From Oceanispirochaeta crateris (GTDB lineage: Bacteria; Spirochaetota; Spirochaetia; DSM-2461): a stretch of DNA of 64,000 nt. The position numbers were made by a program, and so were the translations under genes. The stretch's first letter is position 1; every line of letters starts with the position of its first letter. The notes beneath the pieces are model-generated. The model was not told the origin of the DNA. It was given only the letters and a program-made list of their open reading frames with translations, and made no database searches. The stretch lies in NCBI RefSeq assembly GCF_008329965.1, contig NZ_CP036150.1:1364001-1428000 (forward strand). Direction: 5' to 3'. Of the stretch, positions 28,185 through 37,058 are shown piece after piece.

Positions 28185-29015
28185 ATGGCTGTAGTAACAA
28201 TGAAAAACCTGCTCGAGTCAGGTGTACACTTTGGTCATCAGACCAAACGCTGGGATCCCAGAATGAAAAAATTTATTTTTTCTCAGAGAAACGGGATACA
28301 TATTATCGACCTCCAGAAAACAATAGTTTCAATCCGTGAAGCTTACGATGTAGTTCGTAAAACAGTATTAAGCGGAAAATCTGTTCTGTTTGTTGGAACA
28401 AAAAAACAGGCACAGGCTGCCATTGCCAAAGAAGCGGAACGATGTGACATGTTTTATGTCAACAATCGATGGCTCGGAGGCATGCTGACTAACTTTTCAA
28501 CAATTAAAAAATCTCTCCACCAGCTCAAGAGAATTGAGAAGATGGAAGTTGATGGAACTTTTGAACAGCTTACCAAGAAAGAAGTTTCCAAGCTCCTTAA
28601 AGAAAAAGGCAGACTTGAGAAAAACCTTGGTGGTATCAAGAACATGTCCGAACTCCCCGGAGTTATTTTTATTATTGATACAAAAACAGAAGCCATCGCC
28701 GTTGCGGAAGCCAGAAGAATGGGCATTCCCATCATTGCAGTTGTAGATACAAACTGTAATCCCGATGGAATTACATATCCAATCCCCGGAAACGATGATG
28801 CCATTAGAGCTATCAGTCTGTTTACACAGATCATTGCAAACGCAGTTGTGGAAGCCGACAATGAGATTGGCCTTGAAGTCATTGAAAGCCTGCAGGATGA
28901 AGATGAAGCCAAAGAAGCTGAAGTTGAAACTCCTGAAGAAGAATCAAAAGAAAAAGACACTCCCGCTGAAGCTGCAAAAGTTGACGACAGCGATGTTGTT
29001 TACACTACTGAATAA
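28185..29015 (+). CDS. rpsB: 30S ribosomal protein S2 with acidic C-terminal extension
   Basis: Protein of 276 residues starting [24 protein letters not shown] lies 5 nt before this ATG, whereas an in-frame TTG 24 nt upstream has no support. Core S2 motifs are present: [48 protein letters not shown]2 usually ends near 235-250 residues; here about 40 extra residues are strongly acidic (Glu/Asp/Lys/Ala), probably disordered. tsf follows 12 nt later, the standard order. Confidence 0.96.
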   Translation: MAVVTMKNLLESGVHFGHQTKRWDPRMKKFIFSQRNGIHIIDLQKTIVSIREAYDVVRKTVLSGKSVLFVGTKKQAQAAIAKEAERCDMFYVNNRWLGGMLTNFSTIKKSLHQLKRIEKMEVDGTFEQLTKKEVSKLLKEKGRLEKNLGGIKNMSELPGVIFIIDTKTEAIAVAEARRMGIPIIAVVDTNCNPDGITYPIPGNDDAIRAISLFTQIIANAVVEADNEIGLEVIESLQDEDEAKEAEVETPEEESKEKDTPAEAAKVDDSDVVYTTE

Positions 29016-29027
29016 GAGGAGAGAAAC

Positions 29028-29867
29028 ATGGCGGTATCACCAGCTGATGTAAAAAAACTAAGAGATAAAACTCTGGCAGGAATGCTGGATTGTAAAAATG
29101 CACTCGTAGAAGCCAATGGAGATTTTGCAGCTGCAGAAAAGATCCTGAAAGAAAAAGGTCTCGCCAGTGCAGATAAGAGAAGTGGTCGCTCCACAAATGC
29201 CGGTGCCGTATTCACTGCGGTCAAAGATGGTACAGCTGTAGCAGTTGAGTTGAATTGCGAAACTGACTTTGTAGCTAAAAATGCTGTATTTATAGAATCC
29301 GGTCAGAAGATTGCTGATTTTGTAGCAGAAAAAAAGATCAAAGAAGTCAACAGTGATGTTGAAGGTTTAGTCAAAGAAGCAATTTCTGTACTGAAAGAAA
29401 ACATGGGTGTGAAGAAAATCGCAACTATGGACGTTTCAGACACAGATGCTGTTGTAGACTATCTTCACAATAACGGACAGATCGGTGTTATGGTGAAACT
29501 AAGCTGTGACAGTTCTGATACTGCCGCTAAGGATGAAGTAAAAGCTCTGGGGATGGATCTTGCCCTTCATGCAGCAGCCTTCAGCCCCGCATACCTGAAC
29601 CGTAGCAAGGTAGATTCTGATTACATTGCTGAACAGGAAAGCATTTTCAAGGTACAGGCAGCCAATCTTGATAAACCCGAAAAAGTAGTTGCGGGAATCA
29701 TCAAAGGAAAACTGAACAAACATCTTTCACAGATTTGTTTTGTAGACCAGGCATTTGTTAAAAATGATAAGCTGAGTGTTACACAGGCAATTGCCGAAGT
29801 AGCAAAAGCTGTTGGTGGAAAAATTGAATTAACCGATTACATCTATATGCTGGTCGGCGAAGAGTAA
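29028..29867 (+). CDS. tsf: Translation elongation factor Ts
   Basis: Protein of 279 residues with the N-terminal UBA-like domain (VKKLRDKTLAGMLDCKNAL), the second EF-Ts signature ELNCETDFVAKN containing the TDFV loop that displaces Mg2+ from EF-Tu, and two core subdomains ending QICFVDQAFVKN. It exchanges GDP on EF-Tu. GAGGAG precedes the ATG. A long hairpin terminator follows, separating it from frr. Confidence 0.96.
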   Translation: MAVSPADVKKLRDKTLAGMLDCKNALVEANGDFAAAEKILKEKGLASADKRSGRSTNAGAVFTAVKDGTAVAVELNCETDFVAKNAVFIESGQKIADFVAEKKIKEVNSDVEGLVKEAISVLKENMGVKKIATMDVSDTDAVVDYLHNNGQIGVMVKLSCDSSDTAAKDEVKALGMDLALHAAAFSPAYLNRSKVDSDYIAEQESIFKVQAANLDKPEKVVAGIIKGKLNKHLSQICFVDQAFVKNDKLSVTQAIAEVAKAVGGKIELTDYIYMLVGEE

Positions 29868-29877
29868 AATTTATACT

Positions 29878-29911
29878 TTTACACCCCCTGAGAATTTCCA
29901 GGGGGTGTAAA
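29878..29911 (+). terminator. Terminator of rpsB-tsf
   Basis: A perfect 13-bp stem, TTTACACCCCCTG (29878-29890) and CAGGGGGTGTAAA (29899-29911), with an 8-nt loop. The following TATTTAT is only moderately T-rich. Confidence 0.75.
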
Positions 29912-29939
29912 TATTTATAAGGATTACGGCGTTTTGTAT

Positions 29940-29968
29940 TTGTAAACAAGAGCGATGAAATGTATGCT
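29940..29968 (+). promoter_or_regulatory. Promoter of frr-uppS-cdsA-dxr-rseP
   Basis: TTGTAA (29940-29945), 17-bp spacer, TATGCT (29963-29968) just after the tsf terminator. It is the only good candidate in the 90-bp gap before frr. Confidence 0.5.
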
Positions 29969-30001
29969 GTACAAAACCACACTGAGAGGAAGTAAATTAG
30001 G

Positions 30002-30544
30002 ATGAATACTGTAAAGAAAACTGCGGAAGACAAAATGAAGAAAACTGTCAAAGCATTAAAAGAGGAATTCAATACCATAAGAACAGGAAGAGCCTCTGCT
30101 AACCTCTTCGACAAAATCCATGTGGATTATTATGGAACCCCTACACCCTTAAATCAGGTGGCGAATATCTCCATTCCTGAAGCTAGACTTATCGTGATTC
30201 AACCCTTTGACAAGAATGCACTGAACGGAATCGAAAAAGCGATTCAAACATCTGAATTGTCATTAAATCCTAATAATGACGGTAAAGTTATCCGCATCAA
30301 TATTCCACCCCTTACCGAAGATAGACGTAAAGACCTTGTCAAACAGTCTAAAAATGTCGGAGAAAACAGCCGTGTTTCAATCAGAAACATTCGTCGAGAT
30401 GTAAATGAGCTGATCAAAAAGGGTGAATTTACAGAAGATGAACAGAAAAAGGGTATGGATGAAATTCAAAAACTGACTGACCAGTATATTAAAGAGATTG
30501 GCACCATTATTGAAGAAAAAGAAAAGGAAATAATGGAGATTTAA
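30002..30544 (+). CDS. frr: Ribosome recycling factor
   Basis: Protein of 180 residues, nearly the family length of 185. It shows the RRF pattern: FNTIRTGRASANLFDKIHVDYYGTPTPLNQVA, then domain II, then the helix with KNVGENSRVSIRNIRRDV. With EF-G it splits post-termination ribosomes. The stop overlaps the uppS start by 1 nt (TAATG). The usual pyrH gene between tsf and frr is missing here. Confidence 0.96.
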   Translation: MNTVKKTAEDKMKKTVKALKEEFNTIRTGRASANLFDKIHVDYYGTPTPLNQVANISIPEARLIVIQPFDKNALNGIEKAIQTSELSLNPNNDGKVIRINIPPLTEDRRKDLVKQSKNVGENSRVSIRNIRRDVNELIKKGEFTEDEQKKGMDEIQKLTDQYIKEIGTIIEEKEKEIMEI

Positions 30545-31245
30545 TGACTTCACAGGATAGGAACCCTTCCCATATAGGAATCATCATGGATGGCAATGGC
30601 CGCTGGGCAAAAAACCGCGGTCAAATCCGTTCTGCAGGCCATAAAGAAGGACTGAATGCGGCCAAGACCATCGTCAAAGCCGCTTCCGATATGGGTCTTA
30701 AAAACCTGTCTCTCTACGTTTTCTCAACAGAGAACTGGAAGCGAACTGAAGATGAAATTTCTTTTCTAATGGTCCTGATCAAGAGCTATTTGAAAAAGGA
30801 ATACCAGTTTTACAAGGAGAACTCCATCCGAGTAGTCCATAGTGGAGACTTAAATAGACTCCCTGGAGACATACAAAATGAGTTATCTACCGTCATGGAG
30901 CAGACATCACATTTTAAGGGACTGACTGTAAATCTGTTGATCAATTATGGAGGTCAGGATGAAATTGTCCGCTCCGTCAATAAACACATTCAAGACTCAC
31001 CGGGTGTAAAACTTTCAGCTGAAATTATAGGCAGAAACCTCGATAATCCCGAACTACCTCCGGTAGACCTCCTGATACGCACCGGTGGAGAAAAGAGAAT
31101 CAGTAACTTTCTCATTTGGCAGACAGCCTATGCAGAATTATATTTTTCTGAAAAGTTATGGCCTGACTGGACTGCTGAGGATCTTAAAGAAGCAGTTAAA
31201 TCATTCAAAAACCGAGACAGACGTTTCGGCGGAGTTAAAAAATGA
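30544..31245 (+). CDS. uppS: Undecaprenyl diphosphate synthase
   Basis: Protein of 233 residues of the cis-prenyltransferase family: HIGIIMDGNGRWAKNRG with catalytic Asp16, SLYVFSTENWKR, LINYGGQDEI and the C-terminal LLIRTGGEKRISNFLIWQTAYAEL with the conserved Arg/Ser substrate contacts. It makes the C55 lipid carrier for cell wall synthesis. It overlaps frr by 1 nt and cdsA by 4 nt. Confidence 0.96.
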   Translation: MTSQDRNPSHIGIIMDGNGRWAKNRGQIRSAGHKEGLNAAKTIVKAASDMGLKNLSLYVFSTENWKRTEDEISFLMVLIKSYLKKEYQFYKENSIRVVHSGDLNRLPGDIQNELSTVMEQTSHFKGLTVNLLINYGGQDEIVRSVNKHIQDSPGVKLSAEIIGRNLDNPELPPVDLLIRTGGEKRISNFLIWQTAYAELYFSEKLWPDWTAEDLKEAVKSFKNRDRRFGGVKK

Positions 31246-32087
31246 CAAATATCCAGAAGCGTTTTCTATTATTTGGAACATCACTGCCTTTTTTGGCATT
31301 GCTCATCCTTATTCCCTTTGCCAAACATCTGGCAATCAACTGCATTGTTCTGCTAATAACCATTGTCGGAACAAATGAAATGGCAAAAATGATTAAATCC
31401 GCTGGGATTTTCATTCATGTCAAAACATTAACTGCTGCTTCCTCGATCCTACCGGTATTGACCTACCTCATGGTCATGGGACTCCTACCGGAAAGTATAA
31501 TTCTGTTCTATTTCCTTGTCGCAGCCACGTTAATACTGGTTATTCCGGCGTTTACCATGGCCAAAGTCCAGTTCAAGGGTATTATTGAGTCCGCATCGGC
31601 ATCATTGCTCTGCCTGTTTTATCCAGGTATTTTCCTGACCTTCATCATCCGGTTTTCGAGCTTTGATTCTGCCAGCATTGTCCTCATTGTATTTATGCTC
31701 ACAGTGTATTTAAACGATTCTTTTGCCTGGTTTCTCGGCGTCTTTTTTGGGAAAAACTCCAAAAGGAATATATTTCCTGTGAGCCCGAATAAAAGTTTGA
31801 TTGGATTTGCCGGTGGAATTCTTGCCTCTTTATTTGTAACTATTAACTCTTGGATTTTTTTACCTCATATATTCAATGGTCCTTTATGGTCCATGATTTT
31901 TTTGGGGTTGTTGGCAGGAGTCACCACTATTTTAGGAGACCTGGTAGAATCTGGGATAAAGCGATCAACCGGTACCAAAGATTCGGGAAGTATCATCATG
32001 GGAAGAGGCGGATTGCTTGATTCCATTGACTCACTCCTCTTGACGGCACCTGTTTTTTACTATCTCCTGCAATATGCAATAGTTTAA
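31242..32087 (+). CDS. cdsA: Phosphatidate cytidylyltransferase
   Basis: Membrane protein of 281 residues with about eight hydrophobic segments and the C-terminal CDP-DAG synthase signature: GIKRSTGTKDSGSIIMGRGG then LLDSIDSLL. It makes CDP-diacylglycerol from phosphatidate and CTP. Compared with the textbook signature, His in GHGG is Arg and Arg in DR.D is Ser, while the metal-binding Lys-Asp and final Asp are kept. It overlaps uppS by 4 nt (ATGA). Confidence 0.92.
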   Translation: MTNIQKRFLLFGTSLPFLALLILIPFAKHLAINCIVLLITIVGTNEMAKMIKSAGIFIHVKTLTAASSILPVLTYLMVMGLLPESIILFYFLVAATLILVIPAFTMAKVQFKGIIESASASLLCLFYPGIFLTFIIRFSSFDSASIVLIVFMLTVYLNDSFAWFLGVFFGKNSKRNIFPVSPNKSLIGFAGGILASLFVTINSWIFLPHIFNGPLWSMIFLGLLAGVTTILGDLVESGIKRSTGTKDSGSIIMGRGGLLDSIDSLLLTAPVFYYLLQYAIV

Positions 32088-32107
32088 TATGCCTCACAGG
32101 ATTGAAA

Positions 32108-33238
32108 ATGAAAAAAGTACTGATACTGGGTTCCTCCGGTTCCATTGGAAGGAATACCCTTGATATTATAAGATCAAATCCAGAAGACTTCATTTTATGC
32201 GGACTTCAGGCTCATCTCAATGAATCCATCCTACTTGAAGACGGACGGGAGTTTCCGAAAGCCCTCCTATGTCTCAGCGGTAAGAAAAGTACATCGGATC
32301 AAATCACCTACTCTGGAAGTAAGGGGATTCTTCAGTTAATTGAAGATTCAAATGCTGACATTGTTGTGAACGGCATTGTAGGGGCTAGCGGTCTCAAGCC
32401 TTCAATTAAAGCCTTGGAATGCGGCATTGATCTTGCTCTGGCCAACAAAGAATCTATGGTTCTGGCAGGTTCACTCATCAAGCATCTGGCATCCCTTCAT
32501 AACTGTGCTCTTTTGCCTGTTGATTCTGAGCATTCAGCCCTCTTTCTCCTCCTGGAAAATAAGAAAAAAGAAATCATTTCAGAATTGATACTCACAGCCT
32601 CAGGAGGACCCTTCCGAAATAAAAAACTTGAAGAGTTCGATTCGATAACAGTCAATGAAGCACTGGCTCACCCAACTTGGTCAATGGGTCGTAAAATCTC
32701 TATCGATTCTGCTACCATGGCCAATAAGGGACTCGAAGTCATTGAGGCTCAACAGCTATTTGACTTTCATGTTGATTGTATTAAGGTTCTCATACATCCA
32801 CAAAGTTATGTTCATTCCCTCATCCGAACGAAAGATATGGCTTTATATGCACAGATTAGCGAGCCGGATATGAGGCTCCCGATTCAGGATGCCCTATTTT
32901 ATCCTGAAATGAGAAAGGTACCCTGGACCTATTTGGATCTAGCCGGAAAAACATTGGAATTCCAAGAGCCTGATTTAAAGAAATTCCCAATGTTGAAACT
33001 GGCATTTGAATGTGCCCGCCAGGGCCATGCCAGCCCGATAGCCTACAATGGGGCTAATGAAATGGCTGTAGAAGCATTCTTGAATGAAAGAATCCCCTAT
33101 TCTGCTATTGCAGCAGTGACAGAGCATACTCTTGAACATGACTGGTCCCAAAAGCATGAACAGGCAGATGAAATTCTGGAAAGTGATCAAAGATCCAGAG
33201 AGATTGCCGAACAATTTATAAGGGAAAAATCAAAATGA
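32108..33238 (+). CDS. dxr: 1-deoxy-D-xylulose 5-phosphate reductoisomerase
   Basis: Protein of 376 residues: NADPH-binding GSSGSIGRNTLDI (8-20), ALANKESMVLAG, the metal and substrate residues in LLPVDSEHSA, ASGGPFRN and IDSATMANKGLEVIEAQ. It makes 2-C-methyl-D-erythritol 4-P, so isoprenoids come by the MEP route. The ATG at 32108 is preferred to a TTG 6 nt upstream because AGGATT precedes it at better spacing. It overlaps rseP by 4 nt. Confidence 0.96.
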   Translation: MKKVLILGSSGSIGRNTLDIIRSNPEDFILCGLQAHLNESILLEDGREFPKALLCLSGKKSTSDQITYSGSKGILQLIEDSNADIVVNGIVGASGLKPSIKALECGIDLALANKESMVLAGSLIKHLASLHNCALLPVDSEHSALFLLLENKKKEIISELILTASGGPFRNKKLEEFDSITVNEALAHPTWSMGRKISIDSATMANKGLEVIEAQQLFDFHVDCIKVLIHPQSYVHSLIRTKDMALYAQISEPDMRLPIQDALFYPEMRKVPWTYLDLAGKTLEFQEPDLKKFPMLKLAFECARQGHASPIAYNGANEMAVEAFLNERIPYSAIAAVTEHTLEHDWSQKHEQADEILESDQRSREIAEQFIREKSK

Positions 33239-34584
33239 CTATAATAAAAATTTTATTTGGACTCTTTGGTTTATCAATTGTAGTCGTTGTACATGAGGCC
33301 GGACATCTGATTGCCGCCCGTCTCTCGGGTATTAAGGTAGAGGCTTTTTCCATCGGTTGGGGAAAAGTCCTGTTTTCAAGAGTGTGGAAAGGCACGGAAT
33401 ACCGCTTGTCTCTGTTTCCTTTGGGTGGTTACTGCAAAATGCAGGGAGAGCAGGCCATGATACAGGCCTGGGAGTCCAAAGCCAAAACAATAGAGACAAG
33501 CGAAGGCGACATGTATGGAGCTCTCTGGTGGAAGAGGATCTTTGTTTCCATAAGCGGCCCCTTGATGAATTTGTTGTTTGCATCTCTTATATTCTTCTTC
33601 ATAAGTATCATTGGTTACAATATTTACTACTACCCATCCAGAATCGTTCTGGCATCTGAGTATACAGACAGATCGGATTATCCCGCTGATAGGAGCGGCT
33701 TAATGAGTGGTGATCGCATAATCAGGATAGATGGCAGTCAAATAGACCGCTTTGACGAACTGCAGAATGCTATATTGATGCACCCTGACGAGGAAATGCA
33801 ATTTACTATTGAGCGTAATGGACAAACTCAGCAGCTTGTAGTAAAACCAGAGCTCAATAAAGAAACTGGCGCTGGTTCTTTGGGCATCTTTCCTTGGATT
33901 GAACCATCCATCAAGACCTTGGAACCAGATTCTGATTTCATGAGTTTAGGATTATTACAAGGCGATAGGATAACTGCCATGAATGGTAAGAAGGTTCATC
34001 ATGCTTTAGATATAAACCGAATTCTGAGTAGTGAAGAACTCCAGTCCATATCGTTTATCAGGGACGGATTTGAAAAATTTCTGAGTGTTGATGAGGCAGA
34101 TAGTAGCATAGAAAATCCAGGAATCCAATTTGAATATTTGACCATGAGGACAAATCCTGGCCAGGTGGTAAGATCAATTATCAACAGTTTTCAAGAGACT
34201 TGGTCCACAGTCTATAATTCTTTAAAGGGTTTGACGATGCTCTTTAAGGGTATCGATTTACAGTCGGCTGTTTCTGGGCCACTACGGATCACCTACATGA
34301 CTGGAGATTTAGCGTTTTCAGGATTCAGCCAGGGTATAGGCGAAGGATTACTGAGCTTTTTTCGATTTATTGCCCTGATTAATGTGGCACTTTTTATTAT
34401 GAATCTTCTACCTATTCCGGTATTAGATGGAGGACAAATCCTTTTCTTTATGATTGAGGGATTGACTCAAAAAAAACCTAATCCTACAGTTTTATACAGG
34501 TATCAGATGATTGGAACGGTCATGGTATTCGCTCTGATCATATTTGCAACGATGAATGATATATTATTTTTTTCAAGGAACTGA
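33235..34584 (+). CDS. rseP: Site-2 protease RseP (M50 family)
   Basis: Protein of 449 residues with the zinc motif HEAGH (20-24) in the first membrane helix, two central PDZ domains (about 130-205 with SGLMSGDRIIRIDG; about 220-290 with GLLQGDRITAMNGKKV) and the second catalytic motif NLLPIPVLDGG in a late helix. Intramembrane protease that cleaves anti-sigma factors or remnant signal peptides. Operon neighbours dxr and cdsA are standard for this gene. Confidence 0.95.
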   Translation: MTIIKILFGLFGLSIVVVVHEAGHLIAARLSGIKVEAFSIGWGKVLFSRVWKGTEYRLSLFPLGGYCKMQGEQAMIQAWESKAKTIETSEGDMYGALWWKRIFVSISGPLMNLLFASLIFFFISIIGYNIYYYPSRIVLASEYTDRSDYPADRSGLMSGDRIIRIDGSQIDRFDELQNAILMHPDEEMQFTIERNGQTQQLVVKPELNKETGAGSLGIFPWIEPSIKTLEPDSDFMSLGLLQGDRITAMNGKKVHHALDINRILSSEELQSISFIRDGFEKFLSVDEADSSIENPGIQFEYLTMRTNPGQVVRSIINSFQETWSTVYNSLKGLTMLFKGIDLQSAVSGPLRITYMTGDLAFSGFSQGIGEGLLSFFRFIALINVALFIMNLLPIPVLDGGQILFFMIEGLTQKKPNPTVLYRYQMIGTVMVFALIIFATMNDILFFSRN

Positions 34585-34588
34585 TAGC

Positions 34589-36736
34589 ATGCATAAATTA
34601 AAAATATCACTACTAACCCTACTCCTTTTGATTCCCATTGGTCTTTCTGCTCAGAATAACAGAATTGTTATCGACACAGGACACAGCAGATCCATTGCTG
34701 CTATGGAGTATCATGAAGGCAGTAATAATCTCATCACAGCAGACGAGTCAGGTTTGATTAAAGTATGGAACCTGGAGAATGACAACCTGGAATATCAAAT
34801 AGATACTGGGCTTGAAGGTTCCCTCAGCATCAAAGTTCATCCATCCAAAACAGAAGTGGCGATTCTCATTTCCCGCCCTGGATACAGTGGTCTTTCGGTG
34901 TGGAACTGGAAAACGGGACGCAATCTATTTACGAAGACACTTTCCAACAGGCCTGTTCAATTTGATTATTCTGGAAGCGGCAAATTCCTATTTATCGTCC
35001 AGGTAGGAACTCCTAGCGTTATTCTCTATGACAGTTTGAGTGGAAGAGAATATTCCTATCTGAAACGCTTAAATGGCTTATTCAGCTTTTCATATATCGG
35101 TTCTAATGAAACAACAATCATGACCTATAGTAATTCCGGATACTTCCGTTATTACGATATCCGAACGTCTTCTCTCCAAAATGAATCCAGCACAATAGAA
35201 GATCTCAAAGAAATTACGGTTTTGCAAACAGAAGGTAAACGTTATGTTATTGCCAGCAAAGAAGAAAACCTTTATTTGATTGACCGCCTAAGCGGCGAAG
35301 TCAGAGATACCCTGAGTGCCGATACAATGATCTCCTTTTCTGTTGACCAGAAGAATGGTGTCATCAGTGTTATTAAAGAATCAGAAACCGGTAGATTGAT
35401 TGTCAGTCATACATCTACCACATCAGCGCGCTTTACCCCCTTAAGCACTGGGGACTATCTGAACAACTCAAAACAGGTCATTGGGGGAATAAACGATGAC
35501 ACAGGCTATTTCAGGATGACTGATTCTTTCAGAGGAATCCTGAGTGTGAAAAATAGAGTTTTCATTTCTGACAGCGGCGGAACTATCTGGCAAATCAATG
35601 AAGAGAACCTGAAGCCTGAGATTTTCAAAAATGATATAGTCTCAGCTATTCATGACTTGAGCTTTGATCAGGACAATCTATATATGCTCACTGAGAATGA
35701 TATGATCACCATGAACAGTGAGTTCTTCAATACTTCCGGTATTAATAATCTTAAGCGAATGAATGATCTCAATATCAAGTTTACTAAAAATCCTCTACCG
35801 GGAGAATCCTTTCTGGAAGGCTATGATGAGGGCAAACTGCTCATATGGTCCTCAGAGAACAAAGGCTTGGGATATGTCTTATATGATCCAAATACAGATA
35901 CAGTCCTCAGTAGAAATAATGAGTATAAATCGTCTCTCAAACAACTTTCTGTAAGAGAAAACCAAGTTCTAGCTTTAGAAAGTAGCGGTGAAGCGTCTAT
36001 CAGTAATATACATACGGGAATCAGAGAGTTTGATTTTTCGGCTTTGGGTATGGTCAGTCTTAATTTTGTAGACAATTCACTTCTGTTAGCCGGTAAATCA
36101 CTCATGAAGACCGGAAGGGACCCCCTGTTTACTGTACAGACCTCTACTGGAGAGATCCTCCCTATTATTGACAATAGATTCCTCATACACAATATATTCA
36201 GTCCTGAAAAAGGAAATGTTGTCTATTCCGTTGGTTTGATGCTCAGCAATGACGGCTCCATTGAAACACAGATAAGAAGTCACCTAAAATCCAACCCATC
36301 AGTCATCAAAACCTTGTACAGTAGGGATGGGGAGTGGATCAATTCCATTTTGACTGTTGATTCATCCTCCTATACACCCACATTGTATGCCAGTATTACC
36401 GGGCGTGATATCGTTAGGCTGAGAGGTTCACAAAAAAAGATATGGGATTATGACCGAAATATTGAAAATATGTTCTTTCATGGATCTATTCTGTACATCA
36501 TCAACAGTGACGGATCACTCACTCTGTTTGATCCCCAGAAAGGTTCTAAGATTGTGGATTATTACATGCTCAACGATAACAACTGGATCGCCATATCCTC
36601 TAATGATACAATAAAACCATATATCAGTCAGCGAAGCGTAGCGTCCAGTATCAACTCATTCAGTCGGTCAACGGGAAGAAAAGTCTCGACCCAATATCAG
36701 ATCGTAAATACTAATAATGATAGGGATGAGAATTAG
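34589..36736 (+). CDS. Exported WD40-like beta-propeller protein
   Basis: Protein of 715 residues starting with a signal peptide (MHKLKISLLTLLLLIPIGLSAQ, cleavage after the Ala-Gln region likely). The N-terminal part has recognisable WD40-type blades (DESGLIKVWNLEND, SGLSVWNWKTGRNLF, VILYDSLSGREY); the rest is beta-rich with repeated Ser/Asn/Gly turns, suggesting two propellers. The start at 34589 has AAGGAA inside the rseP end; an upstream in-frame ATG would overlap rseP and lacks a signal peptide start. It ends the rseP operon and converges on comFB with 10 bp between. Function unknown. Confidence 0.8.
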   Translation: MHKLKISLLTLLLLIPIGLSAQNNRIVIDTGHSRSIAAMEYHEGSNNLITADESGLIKVWNLENDNLEYQIDTGLEGSLSIKVHPSKTEVAILISRPGYSGLSVWNWKTGRNLFTKTLSNRPVQFDYSGSGKFLFIVQVGTPSVILYDSLSGREYSYLKRLNGLFSFSYIGSNETTIMTYSNSGYFRYYDIRTSSLQNESSTIEDLKEITVLQTEGKRYVIASKEENLYLIDRLSGEVRDTLSADTMISFSVDQKNGVISVIKESETGRLIVSHTSTTSARFTPLSTGDYLNNSKQVIGGINDDTGYFRMTDSFRGILSVKNRVFISDSGGTIWQINEENLKPEIFKNDIVSAIHDLSFDQDNLYMLTENDMITMNSEFFNTSGINNLKRMNDLNIKFTKNPLPGESFLEGYDEGKLLIWSSENKGLGYVLYDPNTDTVLSRNNEYKSSLKQLSVRENQVLALESSGEASISNIHTGIREFDFSALGMVSLNFVDNSLLLAGKSLMKTGRDPLFTVQTSTGEILPIIDNRFLIHNIFSPEKGNVVYSVGLMLSNDGSIETQIRSHLKSNPSVIKTLYSRDGEWINSILTVDSSSYTPTLYASITGRDIVRLRGSQKKIWDYDRNIENMFFHGSILYIINSDGSLTLFDPQKGSKIVDYYMLNDNNWIAISSNDTIKPYISQRSVASSINSFSRSTGRKVSTQYQIVNTNNDRDEN

Positions 36737-36746
36737 ATAGGAAATG

Positions 36747-37046
36747 TCAGGATTTGCTGTGTAGTGGATTCTGACTTATTTTTTCAACAGACTCACGCAC
36801 TACTTTCTCAATATCTTTGATCAGAGTTTCTGTTTCAACCCTTGTAAAAAGGCTGCCCAGGAGCGAAACGGTATACCGGGGCTTGATCTGATTCAGGGCA
36901 AAACAGGCCATGTCCTGGACACAGTCTGTACACTTACAGATATCTTCATCCGAAATGGCACTAAGCTGCCTTTCAAGCTCTTTGTAGGCTACTTCTTCAA
37001 CTTCATTCTTGATTTCATCTAATTTATAATCATCAATAAAACTCAT
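36747..37046 (-). CDS. ComFB domain protein
   Basis: Protein of 99 residues matching late-competence protein ComFB (PF10719): an N-terminal Asn-Glu helix pair, then CKCTDCVQDMACFALNQIKPRY with Cys37, 39, 42 and 48 and the C-terminal TRVETETLIKDIEKVVRESVEKI. Cyanobacterial ComFB proteins have recently been reported to bind cyclic dinucleotides; the Bacillus protein's role is unclear. It is the last gene of the rpsF-ssb-rpsR-rplI-dnaB operon, 12 bp after dnaB, an unusual place for it. Confidence 0.88.
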   Translation of the reverse strand: MSFIDDYKLDEIKNEVEEVAYKELERQLSAISDEDICKCTDCVQDMACFALNQIKPRYTVSLLGSLFTRVETETLIKDIEKVVRESVEKISQNPLHSKS

Positions 37047-37058
37047 TGAATATCTCCC

